From Clostridia bacterium (GTDB taxonomy: Bacteria > Bacillota > Clostridia > Oscillospirales > Acutalibacteraceae): a DNA stretch of 64,000 nucleotides. Location of the stretch: assembly GCA_017937865.1 (NCBI GenBank), contig JAGBCU010000018.1, forward strand, positions 1-64,000. The letters run 5' to 3'. The translations under genes were made by a program, and so were the position numbers. This document shows, piece by piece, positions 8,304 through 17,952 of the stretch. The notes beneath the pieces were generated by a model that did not search any database, was not told where the DNA came from, and worked only from the letters and a program-made list of their open reading frames with translations. Within the stretch, counting starts at the first letter, position 1; each line of letters begins with the position of its first letter.

Positions 8304-11300
8304 ATGAAGACAATGTTAAAAGTAATATCAATGATGTTAACGGTGCTTCTTGTTTTCGGACTATTTTCCGTAGCAACACCTGTAGTTGCGGCGGATATAC
8401 AGGAAAAAGAAGCAACACAAGAGAATTTGCAAAACATTGTAAGTGAAATTTCAGAAAACAACAATCAAAAATATACTGAAATTGTAAGTGAACGTGACAG
8501 ATTCACAAAAGTTTTTTCGGATGAAACAGGTGCATTAACCGCAGTTGTTTCAACTTCCCCTATTCATTATGAAAAAAACAAAGAATGGGTGGATATTGAT
8601 AACACGTTAGTTTCTTCCAAAGATTCTTTGATAAATAAAAGCAATAGCTTTTCTGTGGCATTGCCTGACGAATTAGGTGTAAGCGAAAGTATTGAATTAA
8701 AAAACAGTGATTATTCTATAAGTTTCACGTTGCAAGGCACGGATTTGTTTGAAAACAACAAAAAGGTTACGGCGCAGAAAAAAGAGAAATCAAACAAAAA
8801 CGAAAGTAAATCTAAAAATAAAATTGATACGGATTTTTTGGATAAAAATGTTGCAGTATCTTATAGTGAAGTCGGCGAAAATACTGATATAGAGTATACG
8901 GTTACTTCAACCGGTATAAAAGAAAATATCGTATTAAACAAAAAGCCGAAAAGCGAAGTCGAATACATTTATGCAATAAAAGCAGATGGGTTAACAGCGG
9001 TTAAAAATGATGACAATTCCATTAGTTTCTTAAATAACGACGGAGAAACTATTTTTTATATACCTGCACCCGTTATGTATGATAATAAAAATCAAATTTC
9101 TACAGATATTTCTGTTACTCTTTCGGGTGAAAACGGCTTATATGAAATGAAATATATTCCGTCATATGAGTGGTTAAAGAAGACTGCAAAATATCCCGTT
9201 ATAATTGACCCGATTATCGAATACAGTCCAACAAATGTATCAATATCAGATACGTTCGCCACAAACGAATATCCTAACGACAACCAAGGTACATACCCGT
9301 ATTTATTAGTAGGAACTGCAGACGGCTATGAATATGTTTCTTATATTACTATGGATTACGATGTTTTGATGGAGCGTTATGGTGTAAATGTTAAAAACGT
9401 TTCGTTAGTTGTTCCTGTCAACACCTCTGTTTCTGAGCCGTCAAGGAATTATGAAATAGGAGCATTTCCAATTATAGATTGGTGGAGCGAAACAACCTTA
9501 ACATATACTAATAAACCCTCACTGGGTAATCAGATTGATGTTAAAACTATATACTCTTGGGATAATAGTCCGACTTTATACTTCGACGTGACTAAGGCAT
9601 ATACACCGGGAAGCAATTACTGTGGAATTGCTTTAAAGCATAGCGACCCCTCTTTAGGAGATGCTATAGCTTATTTAGGTTCAAAAGAAGGAACTGAATA
9701 TTACGAACCGTCTTATTTCATAGTCGAATACTACGAAACAAGAGGTGTTGAAGAGCAATTTGATTATCACACCCAAGATTTAGGTAGAGCCGGTACTGTA
9801 TATATAAATGATTTCAGCAATCTTTTGTTTGTTGAAAGAGAAGATATCGGACTTCCCGGCAACGTAATGCCCGTAACAATAAAAAGCTATCTTCAAAGCA
9901 GTTACGGTGGAACTTATAGCTTCTTACCTGCATATGAAACGCGAGATTACCCTCATTTCGGCGTAGGCTGGTTAACAAACTTCAACCAGTGTCTTGAATA
10001 TTACCCGGATATTGACGGGGAAGAAACAATTATCTATATGAGCGGTGACGGTCAGGCTGTTTATTTTCAGCCTTCGGGTACCGAAACTGACGGAAAAGCC
10101 GTATGGAATGAAAAAGCAGATAAGTTTTCAAGCAGTAAAGGATATACCCTGTATATCCCGACCCAAAACTTGTCAAATATAACGGGAAATTGGGCTTCGG
10201 TTACAGTAAAAGGACCTGACGAAAATACATATGAATTTAATCAGTTTGGCTTTCTTTCCCGTATAGTTTCAGGTGATGAAAGCTTCCCCGGTGCAATAAC
10301 GGTTTCATATATGGATAACCGATGTGTTATGCTTGACAAGATTATAGACGGTGTTGGCAGAGAATTCCGTTTCAGTTATAACAATTATTATTGTCTTGAT
10401 TCTATCAACGTGTATAATGCGGACGGTACACCTGTTACAGTGAACGACAATAACGGTAATACTGTTAATTACAAAATCAGCTACGGTTATACTTTTGTTC
10501 CTATTCAGGAATTTGGTGGAAACAACTATTCTGTATTAAGCTCAATAACTTATCCTGACGGCGAAAAAGTATATTATAACTACGGTGATTATTATTTCTC
10601 AATGCACAACGTTGACGGACGTTCGTTCATTTGCAACAGAACGTCAACAGGAGCATTTGAATATTACGAAACAGCCGTTGATTCTAACGGACAAACCGTA
10701 ATGGGTGCAAAAATGACCGTTGTTAATGACAACGCTTATCAAAAAACCTTTACCGATTCAAATAACGTTACCGTTACAAAGCAGTTTGATTTATACGGCA
10801 GAGTTACCAACACAATAAACTCAGACGGAACCAGTTCTTTGAGAACCTACAGCGAGGAAAATAATGCCTTAGGTCAAATTTCAAACTCATTGTATAATTC
10901 TTACGAATATCCAACTACTCATACTGAAACAAATCTCATAAGCAACAGTAGCTTTAATCAAAATACAAGCGACTGGGTTTTAAGTGATTGGGCAACAATA
11001 GGAAGTGGCTCGGACAGACTTGTTAATAACAGTAACCCGGGTGCTTTGGCTGTGTTTAACGGAAATGATTGGTTTAACTATGCTTCTCAGGTTGTTTCGT
11101 TTGCTAACGGCAAAAGCGGTGATGAATTCCAACTTGATTTTTATTCCTATACGATTAATACAAATTCAAGCTATAATCCAAGTTATGGCTTACTGTATTT
11201 CTCATTTGCTACCGTTGAAGCAAGAAATAATATTAACGGCAATGAAGAATGGAAAACCGTTAAAATTATTGAAATGTGCCCGTATAATATGACATGGCAG

Positions 11301-14255
11301 GGTTATAGCCACCGTTTTGATATTGATTTTGATTACAATGAACTTCAAATAACTCTGGGAAGTTTTTTAGAATACGGAACAGTTATGTTTGACGATGTTG
11401 AGCTTTATAACACATATAAAGTTCCGTTAAGTAGCAACAGCAGTACCGATTCCGAGGGTAGCTCTTCCGATACGGAAACCGACGAAACAGGATGTACCTG
11501 TAACGGTTGTGAGAAGGCTGACTGCCCCTGCAGAGATTGCTCGGACAACTGCACAAGAGTATGCTGTAACCAAAATTACGACTACGGCACGAACTCAAAC
11601 GGTTGGTGGTTCGTAATGAACAACGGCGACGAATACTTAGCAATGTGTCAGGAGGTCTACGGTAATTATTACGGTCATAACTGGGATATTAACGGTCTTT
11701 ATACGTGGAATAACTATAACCAGAGTAACGGTCAGCTCGTTTCTTCAACGAAAGGCAACTCAGTAACAACAAATTATACCTATGATGCAATGAGCCGTTT
11801 GAACGGAGTTAAAAACGTTGTAAGCAACTTGAGTAACGGCAGTGAGATGACTACATCGTATCTTTACGAAAAAGACCGAATCAAAAGCGTAACTCATAAC
11901 GGCTTTTCATATAATTATGAGTATGATGCCTGGGGAAACCCAACTGCAGTTAAAGTAGGCGAGCAACCTCTTGTAAGCTACTCTTATGACTCAGGTCAAA
12001 ACAGAAGCAGAGTTAACCGTATAACCTACGGTAACGGTGATTATACTGATTATTCGTATTCTACAGACGGAAACATTTCTGTTATAAAGAGTTATTCCTC
12101 TGATAACACGTTAAATGCTGAATATCAGTATACTTATAACTCTTCAGGTATACTTTCAAAAATATATGATGTCTTACAGAATACCGAAACTCGATATACC
12201 AACGGTAAAACAGAAATATATATTCTCAACGGTAGCGGTGAAGCCGATGACGAGCTTATATATTCAACCGAAATTAACGATAATGAAGAAACAGTTGAAT
12301 TTTTCGGCGGAAGCGTGTATACTCAAAGTAGAGATATACCATCTGAAAATTTGGAAACAGGCGAAACAACAACTAAATCTGTTTATTCATCACAGTATAA
12401 AACCTTCTCTTCCGAAACAACAACCGATTATTACGGAAGACTAAAATCCCGTTATTCAGAAGATTCATTTGTTCAGGATGATGGCTGGGACGTAAAAATG
12501 TATCAAAATACCGAATACGGATATTTACCGTTATCGGAAGACCAGACCTCAACCCTTGTCAACTCATATAAAACCGAAATAGGTGCAAGGGCAGATATAG
12601 TTGACGAATCTCTTGTGGAAGAAATACCCGAAGAAACCGTTACGGTTATAAAAGAAATTGAATATCTTTACGACTATAATTTGCTTAAAAACATAACGAG
12701 AGTAAGAAAGGTTGAAAACGGCGTTACTTCTACTCTTTACAGCTACGTTTACGATGAAGCGGAGCAAATAGTAAGAGAAAACAATTTCGAGTTAGGTAAA
12801 ACCTACGTTTACGTTTACGATATAGGTGGAAACATTGTTCAGAAAATTGAATATGCTGTTACTGAGGAAACTCTAGGCACGCCTCTTTCAACCACAAATT
12901 ACGGTTATGATAACGTCTGGAAGGATAAGCTTGTATCATATAACGGAACGGCTATCACAAGCGATGCTATGGGTAATCCTTTAAATGCGGTAAGCCTTAA
13001 CGTAATCGGTGGCTTAGAAGAACTTGAGCTTGAATGGAGCGGCAGGCAGTTAAGTGCCGTTACAAGAAATACTCAAAGATATGAATACAGCTACGGTTCA
13101 AACGGTATGCGAACGGAAATTAGAGAATATAAAAACGGTAGCTTAGAAACCGTTTGTCACTATGCTTGGCAAAACGGTAAGCTTGTAGGTCTTGATATCC
13201 GTGACGGCTCAGGTGAGGTTCGCTACGTTGTTAAAATGATTTACGATGATGCAGGTGAATCAACAGGCTACATAATTTTCGACGAAGAAAACTCCAAGCA
13301 AGACGTTATGCATTTCCAGAAGAATTTGCAGGGAGATATAACCGGTGTGTTCTGCGAAAGCTACGGTAGTGAGGTTTTAACCTACAAATACGATGCTTGG
13401 GGGAATATAACTCCTCAGGTTACAGGCGGCGGCTTATCAATGCTTTATTGGGGCGAAATCGCTTTGCTTCTCACGCCAATCACTTACCGAGGATATATGT
13501 ACGACCCTTATATTGGTATGTATTATCTTCAGTCGAGATATTATAACCCGGCTTACGGTAGGTTTTTGAATGTTGACGATACGGACATTCTCGAAGCTTC
13601 CCAAGGTACAACCCACGGTGCAAATCTGTTTGCTTATTGTAATAATAATCCGGTTATGAATGTGGATTGTACAGGAGAGAGTTCTTTGTTATTTGCTTTT
13701 GTTGGCGGATTAAGTACATTTATACCATTTGCTATCGCTTTAATTGGCATACTTATAATTTTGGTTATATATTATTTAAATCCTAACTTATACTCAGATT
13801 TGGTTGGAAATATAGATATTAATACAACTTTGAATAACTATAAAACTTTAGTTGTAGTTAACGCTTTTCAGTTGGTAGATGTTAATTTCCGTTCACTTAT
13901 GAAGGATATTTCTGACAGAATATCCGATTATAAATTCAGAAATGGTAAGCAGAAGCACCATATTGCACCACGCAAAGTATTCTTTTATAAAGGTACTACT
14001 AATGAAATTTATTGTTCAACGTATTTAGAACTGGCCGGAATACATATAGATTCACCTATAAATACAATTTGGCTTAATGCTTCTTTTCATAGTGCATTAA
14101 ATACAAATATGTATTATAGTTATGTTTATAATATAACTAAAACAAGCTATGAAAGTATGAAGAGTGTTGGCGTTTTTTTGTCTTTAGTTTTATTGCAAGC
14201 AACATTAGGTACATTTAACTACATATACGTAATGTTCAACGGAGGTTCAGCATGA
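8304..14255 (+). CDS. secreted DNRLRE/RHS-repeat polymorphic toxin with candidate AHH-type nuclease tip
   Basis: About 1,983 residues. The start is ATG 8304 after AGGAGG (8291-8296) rather than the open TTG at 8271. A signal peptide (about 1-32) precedes a region of unknown role. A DNRLRE-like beta-domain lies at about 305-480, and a long YD/RHS repeat shell at about 500-1720 is interrupted near 1064-1088 by a nine-cysteine insert. The RHS core end (DPYIGMYYLQSRYY, about 1735-1748) is followed from about residue 1790 by a variable tip: a hydrophobic segment (about 1791-1815), then KQKHHIAP (H1885, H1886) and a FHSALNT motif (H1929). The spacing of the HH pair and the distal His resembles the AHH family of HNH/ENDO VII nucleases in bacterial polymorphic toxins. 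The lead residue is Lys rather than Ala. The tip class is an inference; the RHS architecture is clear. The next gene overlaps by 4 bp. Confidence 0.85.
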   Translation: MKTMLKVISMMLTVLLVFGLFSVATPVVAADIQEKEATQENLQNIVSEISENNNQKYTEIVSERDRFTKVFSDETGALTAVVSTSPIHYEKNKEWVDIDNTLVSSKDSLINKSNSFSVALPDELGVSESIELKNSDYSISFTLQGTDLFENNKKVTAQKKEKSNKNESKSKNKIDTDFLDKNVAVSYSEVGENTDIEYTVTSTGIKENIVLNKKPKSEVEYIYAIKADGLTAVKNDDNSISFLNNDGETIFYIPAPVMYDNKNQISTDISVTLSGENGLYEMKYIPSYEWLKKTAKYPVIIDPIIEYSPTNVSISDTFATNEYPNDNQGTYPYLLVGTADGYEYVSYITMDYDVLMERYGVNVKNVSLVVPVNTSVSEPSRNYEIGAFPIIDWWSETTLTYTNKPSLGNQIDVKTIYSWDNSPTLYFDVTKAYTPGSNYCGIALKHSDPSLGDAIAYLGSKEGTEYYEPSYFIVEYYETRGVEEQFDYHTQDLGRAGTVYINDFSNLLFVEREDIGLPGNVMPVTIKSYLQSSYGGTYSFLPAYETRDYPHFGVGWLTNFNQCLEYYPDIDGEETIIYMSGDGQAVYFQPSGTETDGKAVWNEKADKFSSSKGYTLYIPTQNLSNITGNWASVTVKGPDENTYEFNQFGFLSRIVSGDESFPGAITVSYMDNRCVMLDKIIDGVGREFRFSYNNYYCLDSINVYNADGTPVTVNDNNGNTVNYKISYGYTFVPIQEFGGNNYSVLSSITYPDGEKVYYNYGDYYFSMHNVDGRSFICNRTSTGAFEYYETAVDSNGQTVMGAKMTVVNDNAYQKTFTDSNNVTVTKQFDLYGRVTNTINSDGTSSLRTYSEENNALGQISNSLYNSYEYPTTHTETNLISNSSFNQNTSDWVLSDWATIGSGSDRLVNNSNPGALAVFNGNDWFNYASQVVSFANGKSGDEFQLDFYSYTINTNSSYNPSYGLLYFSFATVEARNNINGNEEWKTVKIIEMCPYNMTWQGYSHRFDIDFDYNELQITLGSFLEYGTVMFDDVELYNTYKVPLSSNSSTDSEGSSSDTETDETGCTCNGCEKADCPCRDCSDNCTRVCCNQNYDYGTNSNGWWFVMNNGDEYLAMCQEVYGNYYGHNWDINGLYTWNNYNQSNGQLVSSTKGNSVTTNYTYDAMSRLNGVKNVVSNLSNGSEMTTSYLYEKDRIKSVTHNGFSYNYEYDAWGNPTAVKVGEQPLVSYSYDSGQNRSRVNRITYGNGDYTDYSYSTDGNISVIKSYSSDNTLNAEYQYTYNSSGILSKIYDVLQNTETRYTNGKTEIYILNGSGEADDELIYSTEINDNEETVEFFGGSVYTQSRDIPSENLETGETTTKSVYSSQYKTFSSETTTDYYGRLKSRYSEDSFVQDDGWDVKMYQNTEYGYLPLSEDQTSTLVNSYKTEIGARADIVDESLVEEIPEETVTVIKEIEYLYDYNLLKNITRVRKVENGVTSTLYSYVYDEAEQIVRENNFELGKTYVYVYDIGGNIVQKIEYAVTEETLGTPLSTTNYGYDNVWKDKLVSYNGTAITSDAMGNPLNAVSLNVIGGLEELELEWSGRQLSAVTRNTQRYEYSYGSNGMRTEIREYKNGSLETVCHYAWQNGKLVGLDIRDGSGEVRYVVKMIYDDAGESTGYIIFDEENSKQDVMHFQKNLQGDITGVFCESYGSEVLTYKYDAWGNITPQVTGGGLSMLYWGEIALLLTPITYRGYMYDPYIGMYYLQSRYYNPAYGRFLNVDDTDILEASQGTTHGANLFAYCNNNPVMNVDCTGESSLLFAFVGGLSTFIPFAIALIGILIILVIYYLNPNLYSDLVGNIDINTTLNNYKTLVVVNAFQLVDVNFRSLMKDISDRISDYKFRNGKQKHHIAPRKVFFYKGTTNEIYCSTYLELAGIHIDSPINTIWLNASFHSALNTNMYYSYVYNITKTSYESMKSVGVFLSLVLLQATLGTFNYIYVMFNGGSA

Positions 14256-15379
14256 GTTTTGAATTGATAGACTCAACAAATTGTATGGTAAATTTCTCGC
14301 AGGATGATAATATAGTTTTTGTTGCTAATAATTCAAAGAAAAAATACTATTTATATGATTTGGTTTCAAAAAACAAATGTGAACTAACCATGCTTGAAGA
14401 GCCAGTATTTTCTTCTGCTTTTTCCAATGACAACAATAAATTAGCTATTCTTACATACAACAAAAAGGATTACAACTTAACCCAAATTATTATCATTGAC
14501 ACCAAAAGCGGTAATTTTTTAAAAGAAATAGATTTAGAAGAATACATTACAGATGATTTTGTTTCAATTACAAAAATTTGTTGGTGTAAAGACCGTGTTG
14601 TGCTTTCTTTTCATAGCAGTAAAGAGAAAAAATCAGTAATTGTTGTTGTTGATACTGATAACAATTATAAGATTAATACAAAAGATTTACACAACTATGT
14701 GATAGAGAATCTTTTTTGTAATGAAATGAATATAATTTTTATGTGTTCTGATTTTTCTGCAAAAGGATTTAAGGGTTATATTAAATCTTTGAATTGTACG
14801 GATTTGGACAAGGATGCAAAATTATTATATAAAACAAAAAATTTAGGGAATAATTTTCGTTTTACTACGGAAGATCAATTCGCAAGTAATATTTCTTTAG
14901 CTATTGCATATAAAAAAGGTTTAACTCATGTCTTGCTTCGTCCAATAAAACGTCAATTGGTTTACAAATTTGATATAAGTAGTGAAACTATAATTTCTTT
15001 AACAAAAAAACCACTGCTAAAGAAAAAATTAATCGAGCCACAACAGATTTTCGGTGACACCAAAAATTTTTGTGGTGTTGAAAAAAAACATGGCTTTTTC
15101 TCTTGTGTTTTTTTTGGTGATGAGAATAAAACTTTGGGAATATATTCTTTTTCTAATTGTAAAAAAATATGCGATTTTACAATTGATAGCCAACTTTTAT
15201 CTTTCCACACAAAAGATAAAAATATAAATCTTGCTCCCCAAAACTACAAATTCATGAAAAGTGAAGTTTTCGATAGCTTTGTATTTTCTGCAACAGGAAA
15301 ATATATTCTTCTACATACAAATAAAAAAACCTATATTTACAACACACCAAAGGATTTGTTAGAATTTCTTGAAAACTAA
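14252..15379 (+). CDS. beta-propeller-like protein, candidate immunity protein to the RHS toxin
   Basis: A 375-residue protein with no signal peptide, so it is expected in the cytoplasm. It is built of repeated four-strand-like blades with patterns such as VFSSAFSNDNNKLAIL and FVFSATGKYILLHT, which suggests a WD40/TolB-like propeller. No enzyme motif was seen. Its ATG overlaps the stop of the RHS toxin gene (ATGA at 14252-14255) and GGAGG lies 7 bp upstream, so the two are translationally coupled. Position and coupling suggest it protects the producer from the toxin tip. It is AT-richer and more Lys/Asn-rich than its neighbours, as is usual for exchanged toxin-immunity cassettes. The function is inferred from position only. 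Confidence 0.6.
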   Translation: MSFELIDSTNCMVNFSQDDNIVFVANNSKKKYYLYDLVSKNKCELTMLEEPVFSSAFSNDNNKLAILTYNKKDYNLTQIIIIDTKSGNFLKEIDLEEYITDDFVSITKICWCKDRVVLSFHSSKEKKSVIVVVDTDNNYKINTKDLHNYVIENLFCNEMNIIFMCSDFSAKGFKGYIKSLNCTDLDKDAKLLYKTKNLGNNFRFTTEDQFASNISLAIAYKKGLTHVLLRPIKRQLVYKFDISSETIISLTKKPLLKKKLIEPQQIFGDTKNFCGVEKKHGFFSCVFFGDENKTLGIYSFSNCKKICDFTIDSQLLSFHTKDKNINLAPQNYKFMKSEVFDSFVFSATGKYILLHTNKKTYIYNTPKDLLEFLEN

Positions 15380-15385
15380 CTACCA

Positions 15386-15422
15386 AGGGCGGTTTTGCCT
15401 GTGAATCTTTCAAAATCGCCCT
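15386..15422 (+). terminator. hairpin after the candidate immunity gene
   Basis: A 12-bp stem with one G-U pair (15386-15397 with 15411-15422), a 13-nt loop and a weak T-rich tail. Confidence 0.45.
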
Positions 15423-15433
15423 ATCTTTCCTAT

Positions 15434-15792
15434 GCACGCCTCTTTCAACAATCAATTACGGTTATGACAACGTCTGGAAGGATAAGCTTGTATCGTATAA
15501 CGGAACGGCTATCACAAGCGATGCTATGGGTAATCCCTTAAATGCGGTAAGCCTAAACGCAATCGGTGGCTTGGAAAATCTTGAGCTTGAATGGAACGGA
15601 AGGCAGTTAAGCGCCGTTACAAGAAATACTCAAAGATATGAATACAGCTACGATTCAAACGGTATGCGAACGGAAATTAGAGAATATAAAAACGGTAGCT
15701 TAGAAACCGTTTGTCACTATGCTTGGCAAAACGGTAAGCTTGTAGGTCTTGATATCCGCGACGGCTCAGGCGAGGTTTGCTATGTGATAAAA
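15434..15792 (+). pseudogene. orphan RHS fragment, duplicate of 12877-13235
   Basis: This 359-bp tract is a near-identical copy of an internal part of the RHS toxin gene (12877-13235). It matches from the codons for TPLSTTNYGYDN to GSGEV(C/R)YV with few substitutions and no indel that I can see. It has no start site of its own, and its frame runs out into the downstream terminator, so it is not a functional gene. Orphan RHS pieces next to toxin-immunity pairs are typical remnants of tip exchange. Homologous recombination between the two copies would delete 2,557 bp, that is, the toxin tip and the candidate immunity gene. Confidence 0.85.
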
Positions 15793-15819
15793 CGAGAGCA
15801 ATTAAAAATTTTTAAATTA

Positions 15820-15857
15820 AAGACAAGTATAAATCTGTTTTTATACTTGTCTTTTTT
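15820..15857 (+). terminator. rho-independent terminator after the RHS remnant
   Basis: A 14-bp perfect stem (15820-15833 with 15840-15853), a 6-nt loop, then a T run. Confidence 0.85.
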
Positions 15858-15922
15858 CTTTTTTTGTATTAAAATGGTAAAAAATAGTAGTTCTTCTAAA
15901 TTTTTCTATGGGAGGAAATGTT

Positions 15923-16864
15923 ATGAAGAAAATGAATAAAGCTCAGATAGCTTTTAAAATTGTTGACGTAGTGGGTTACCTTATTCAGAATGACTACCAT
16001 TATGAAAACGTGCAAACGGTAGTTGATATAGCTTACGGTGACCACGAGTTAACAAAAGGCGATTTGTATTACACACCCGAAATCTTAACCGACGGTAAAA
16101 AACACCCCGTTATAGTTTATTTCCACGGTGGCGGTTTTCTTATGGGCGATAAGAAATACCGCAAAAGCATCAGTGAATATTATGCTAAAGAGGGATACTT
16201 TGTTTTTTGTGTTAACTACCGCATGCCCCCTGAAAGAAAGTATCCCGAAATGGTTTATGACTGCGTTGATGCACTCAACTTTTTACCGAAGCTTGCTGAA
16301 AAATATAATATAGATTTAGATAATATCGTTCTTACGGGTGACTCTGCAGGTGGCTATATGTGTGCTTATGCCGCTGCTCTTAAATATGATGAGCATTTAA
16401 AAGAAAGAGTAGGTTGTGATGCTATCAGCGTTGATTTTAAAGGTCTTATGCTTATGTGCGGTATTTATGACCTTGACGTGCTTTTACAGGGCGGTAAGCT
16501 TTTCGGCGTTATTCCTACAACTGCACAAACTCTTTTCGATTTCCCGTTGAAAAAAGATATGTCTAATTTTAAAGACTACGAATATTTTGACTGCCTTTCA
16601 CCCTCTGCATTTGTTAACGAAAAATGGTGCTCAACCTTTATTTGCTGGGCGGATGACGATTCAGTATGTCAGGGTCAGGGCGAGCCTATGGCGGAAAAAT
16701 TAAAAGCGGTTGTGCCGTATTATGATTATTATCATGTAAGCGGAATTACAAACAACCATTGCTTCCACCTTACACCCACAATCAATAAATACGCAAAAGA
16801 ATGTTTGCAGAAATCAGTAGACTTTTTAGCAAAGCTCTTCGCAGAAGAAGAGGTTACTGTATAA
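15923..16864 (+). CDS. alpha/beta-hydrolase fold esterase (hormone-sensitive lipase-like)
   Basis: A 313-residue cytoplasmic hydrolase. The oxyanion-hole motif HGGGF (H68), the nucleophile elbow GDSAGG (S141), a candidate Asp in the WADDDS segment, and a candidate His in NNHCFHL define a Ser-Asp-His triad of the HSL/carboxylesterase type. The open frame begins at ATG 15908, but GGAGG at 15911-15915 shows that the real start is ATG 15923. The substrate cannot be read from sequence; deacylation of small esters or acylated sugars is typical of the family. The stop codon is followed at once by the repeat element at 16865-17997. Confidence 0.85.
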   Translation: MKKMNKAQIAFKIVDVVGYLIQNDYHYENVQTVVDIAYGDHELTKGDLYYTPEILTDGKKHPVIVYFHGGGFLMGDKKYRKSISEYYAKEGYFVFCVNYRMPPERKYPEMVYDCVDALNFLPKLAEKYNIDLDNIVLTGDSAGGYMCAYAAALKYDEHLKERVGCDAISVDFKGLMLMCGIYDLDVLLQGGKLFGVIPTTAQTLFDFPLKKDMSNFKDYEYFDCLSPSAFVNEKWCSTFICWADDDSVCQGQGEPMAEKLKAVVPYYDYYHVSGITNNHCFHLTPTINKYAKECLQKSVDFLAKLFAEEEVTV

Positions 16865-16995
16865 ATGCGAATTGCGGAATGAAGTCACAAGTCGTCGGTC
16901 ACCAGAGCTCGCTACGCTCACAGTTTAATAAGGAGTTAGGAGTGTCGGGGCTTCGCCTGTTATAAGCTTGGCAATGACTAATAAATTAAAAATTT

Positions 16996-17045
16996 GCGAT
17001 AGCCTTACCTCCCTGTGCGAAGCATAGGGAGGGGGACCGTTCTTT
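16996..17045 (+). repeat. left copy of the ~50-bp terminal inverted repeat
   Basis: It begins GCGATAGCCTTACCTCCCT and ends AGGGAGGGGGACCGTTCTTT. It is the reverse complement, with a variable centre, of 17828-17882. Confidence 0.85.
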
Positions 17046-17184
17046 GATGCAACTGTTGTTTACTTTTTATTTATTTCGAGTGATAAAGATGTTTATTCCA
17101 AACATTCTAACGGAACGGTGGTGGGTAGTTCTCTTACTTCTTAGGTTTACTAAACCAGAACATAAACACAGAAAGCAGATATCT

Positions 17185-17580
17185 ATGAAACACAAAGATA
17201 TAACCCACGAAATAGTTGACCAAGCAAACAAATTAAGGAAGCAACAAACTCAAGAAGAAGGTAAGCTTTGGCATTTATATTTGAAGAAAATTAATCCGCG
17301 ATTTACCCGACAAAAAATAATCGGATTATACATTGTGGATTTTTATTGTGCAAAACTGAAACTTATTATCGAAATAGATGGCGAACAGCATTACTTAGAT
17401 GAAAATAAAGAATACGAAAAACGTCGAGAAGAATATTTGCAAGGCTTAGGCTATAAGCTATTAAGATTTTATAACAGTGATATAAATAAAAGTCTTAAAA
17501 ATACTGAAACAACAATTTATCACAGTTGTATAAACAGAGCTGAAGAATTATGTATTGATGTTGAAATAAGCTTTAAATGA
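17185..17580 (+). CDS. DUF559 (Vsr-like, PD-(D/E)XK fold) endonuclease-domain protein
   Basis: A 131-residue protein starting at ATG 17185. The open frame extends back to 17044, but that part runs through the inverted repeat and is unlikely to be translated. It matches the DUF559 pattern: an N-terminal Arg/Lys helix with an EEGKLWHLY-like segment, FTRQKIIGLYIVDFYC, then LIIEIDGEQH with acidic residues E63 and D65 and H69, and a C-terminal GYKLLRFYNSDI strand. The fold is that of very-short-patch-repair-type nucleases. It is the only gene inside a set of nested inverted repeats, so it may help move the element or may be cargo. The ribosome site is weak. Confidence 0.8.
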   Translation: MKHKDITHEIVDQANKLRKQQTQEEGKLWHLYLKKINPRFTRQKIIGLYIVDFYCAKLKLIIEIDGEQHYLDENKEYEKRREEYLQGLGYKLLRFYNSDINKSLKNTETTIYHSCINRAEELCIDVEISFK

Positions 17581-17586
17581 TATGAT

Positions 17587-17630
17587 AAACGGATAGTATA
17601 TTTGATTTAATATACTATCCGTTTTCTTTT
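17587..17630 (+). terminator. hairpin of the GGATAGTATAT family after the DUF559 gene
   Basis: Stem 17587-17602 with 17609-17624 (16 bp), then TTTCTTTTT. The core GGATAGTATATT/AATATACTATCC recurs at 26407-26437 in an otherwise unrelated spacer. A shorter version, AGTATAT...ATATACT, is at 17784-17805. Confidence 0.7.
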
Positions 17631-17827
17631 TACCGTCTTATCGTAATAAATCTAAAAAGTAAGAGAACTACCCACACAATTTGAGGTAATAGGTAGTAGT
17701 GAAAAGTGTTATTTTATCTTAGTAAACTTAAGAGGGAAGTGAACTACCCACCACCGTTCCGATTCAATAAACAAATAACAGACAGTATATCGCACGGAAT
17801 ATACTATTTGTTAAGTTTTAGTTTATT

Positions 17828-17882
17828 AAAGAACGGTCCCCCTCCCTATCCGCCAAAGCGGACAGGGAGGTAAGGCTACCGC
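17828..17882 (-). repeat. right copy of the terminal inverted repeat
   Basis: The inverted partner of 16996-17045. The two differ mainly in the hairpin loop (ATCCGCCAAAGCGGAC here). Confidence 0.85.
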
Positions 17883-17952
17883 TACTTCTCAATTTGTTGC
17901 TCACCGCGAAGCTGCTGGAGACCGGCAACTGATGACTGGAGGCTTTTAAGTT

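Noticed and set aside
15526-15939. 137-codon frame from the RHS remnant into the terminator
   Set aside because: The first part is a copy of 12877-13235 and the rest translates the hairpin. There is no start site, so it was treated as a pseudogene fragment.
17044-17184. N-terminal extension of the DUF559 frame
   Set aside because: It reads through the left inverted repeat. The DUF559 domain is complete from ATG 17185, and the extension has no family resemblance.
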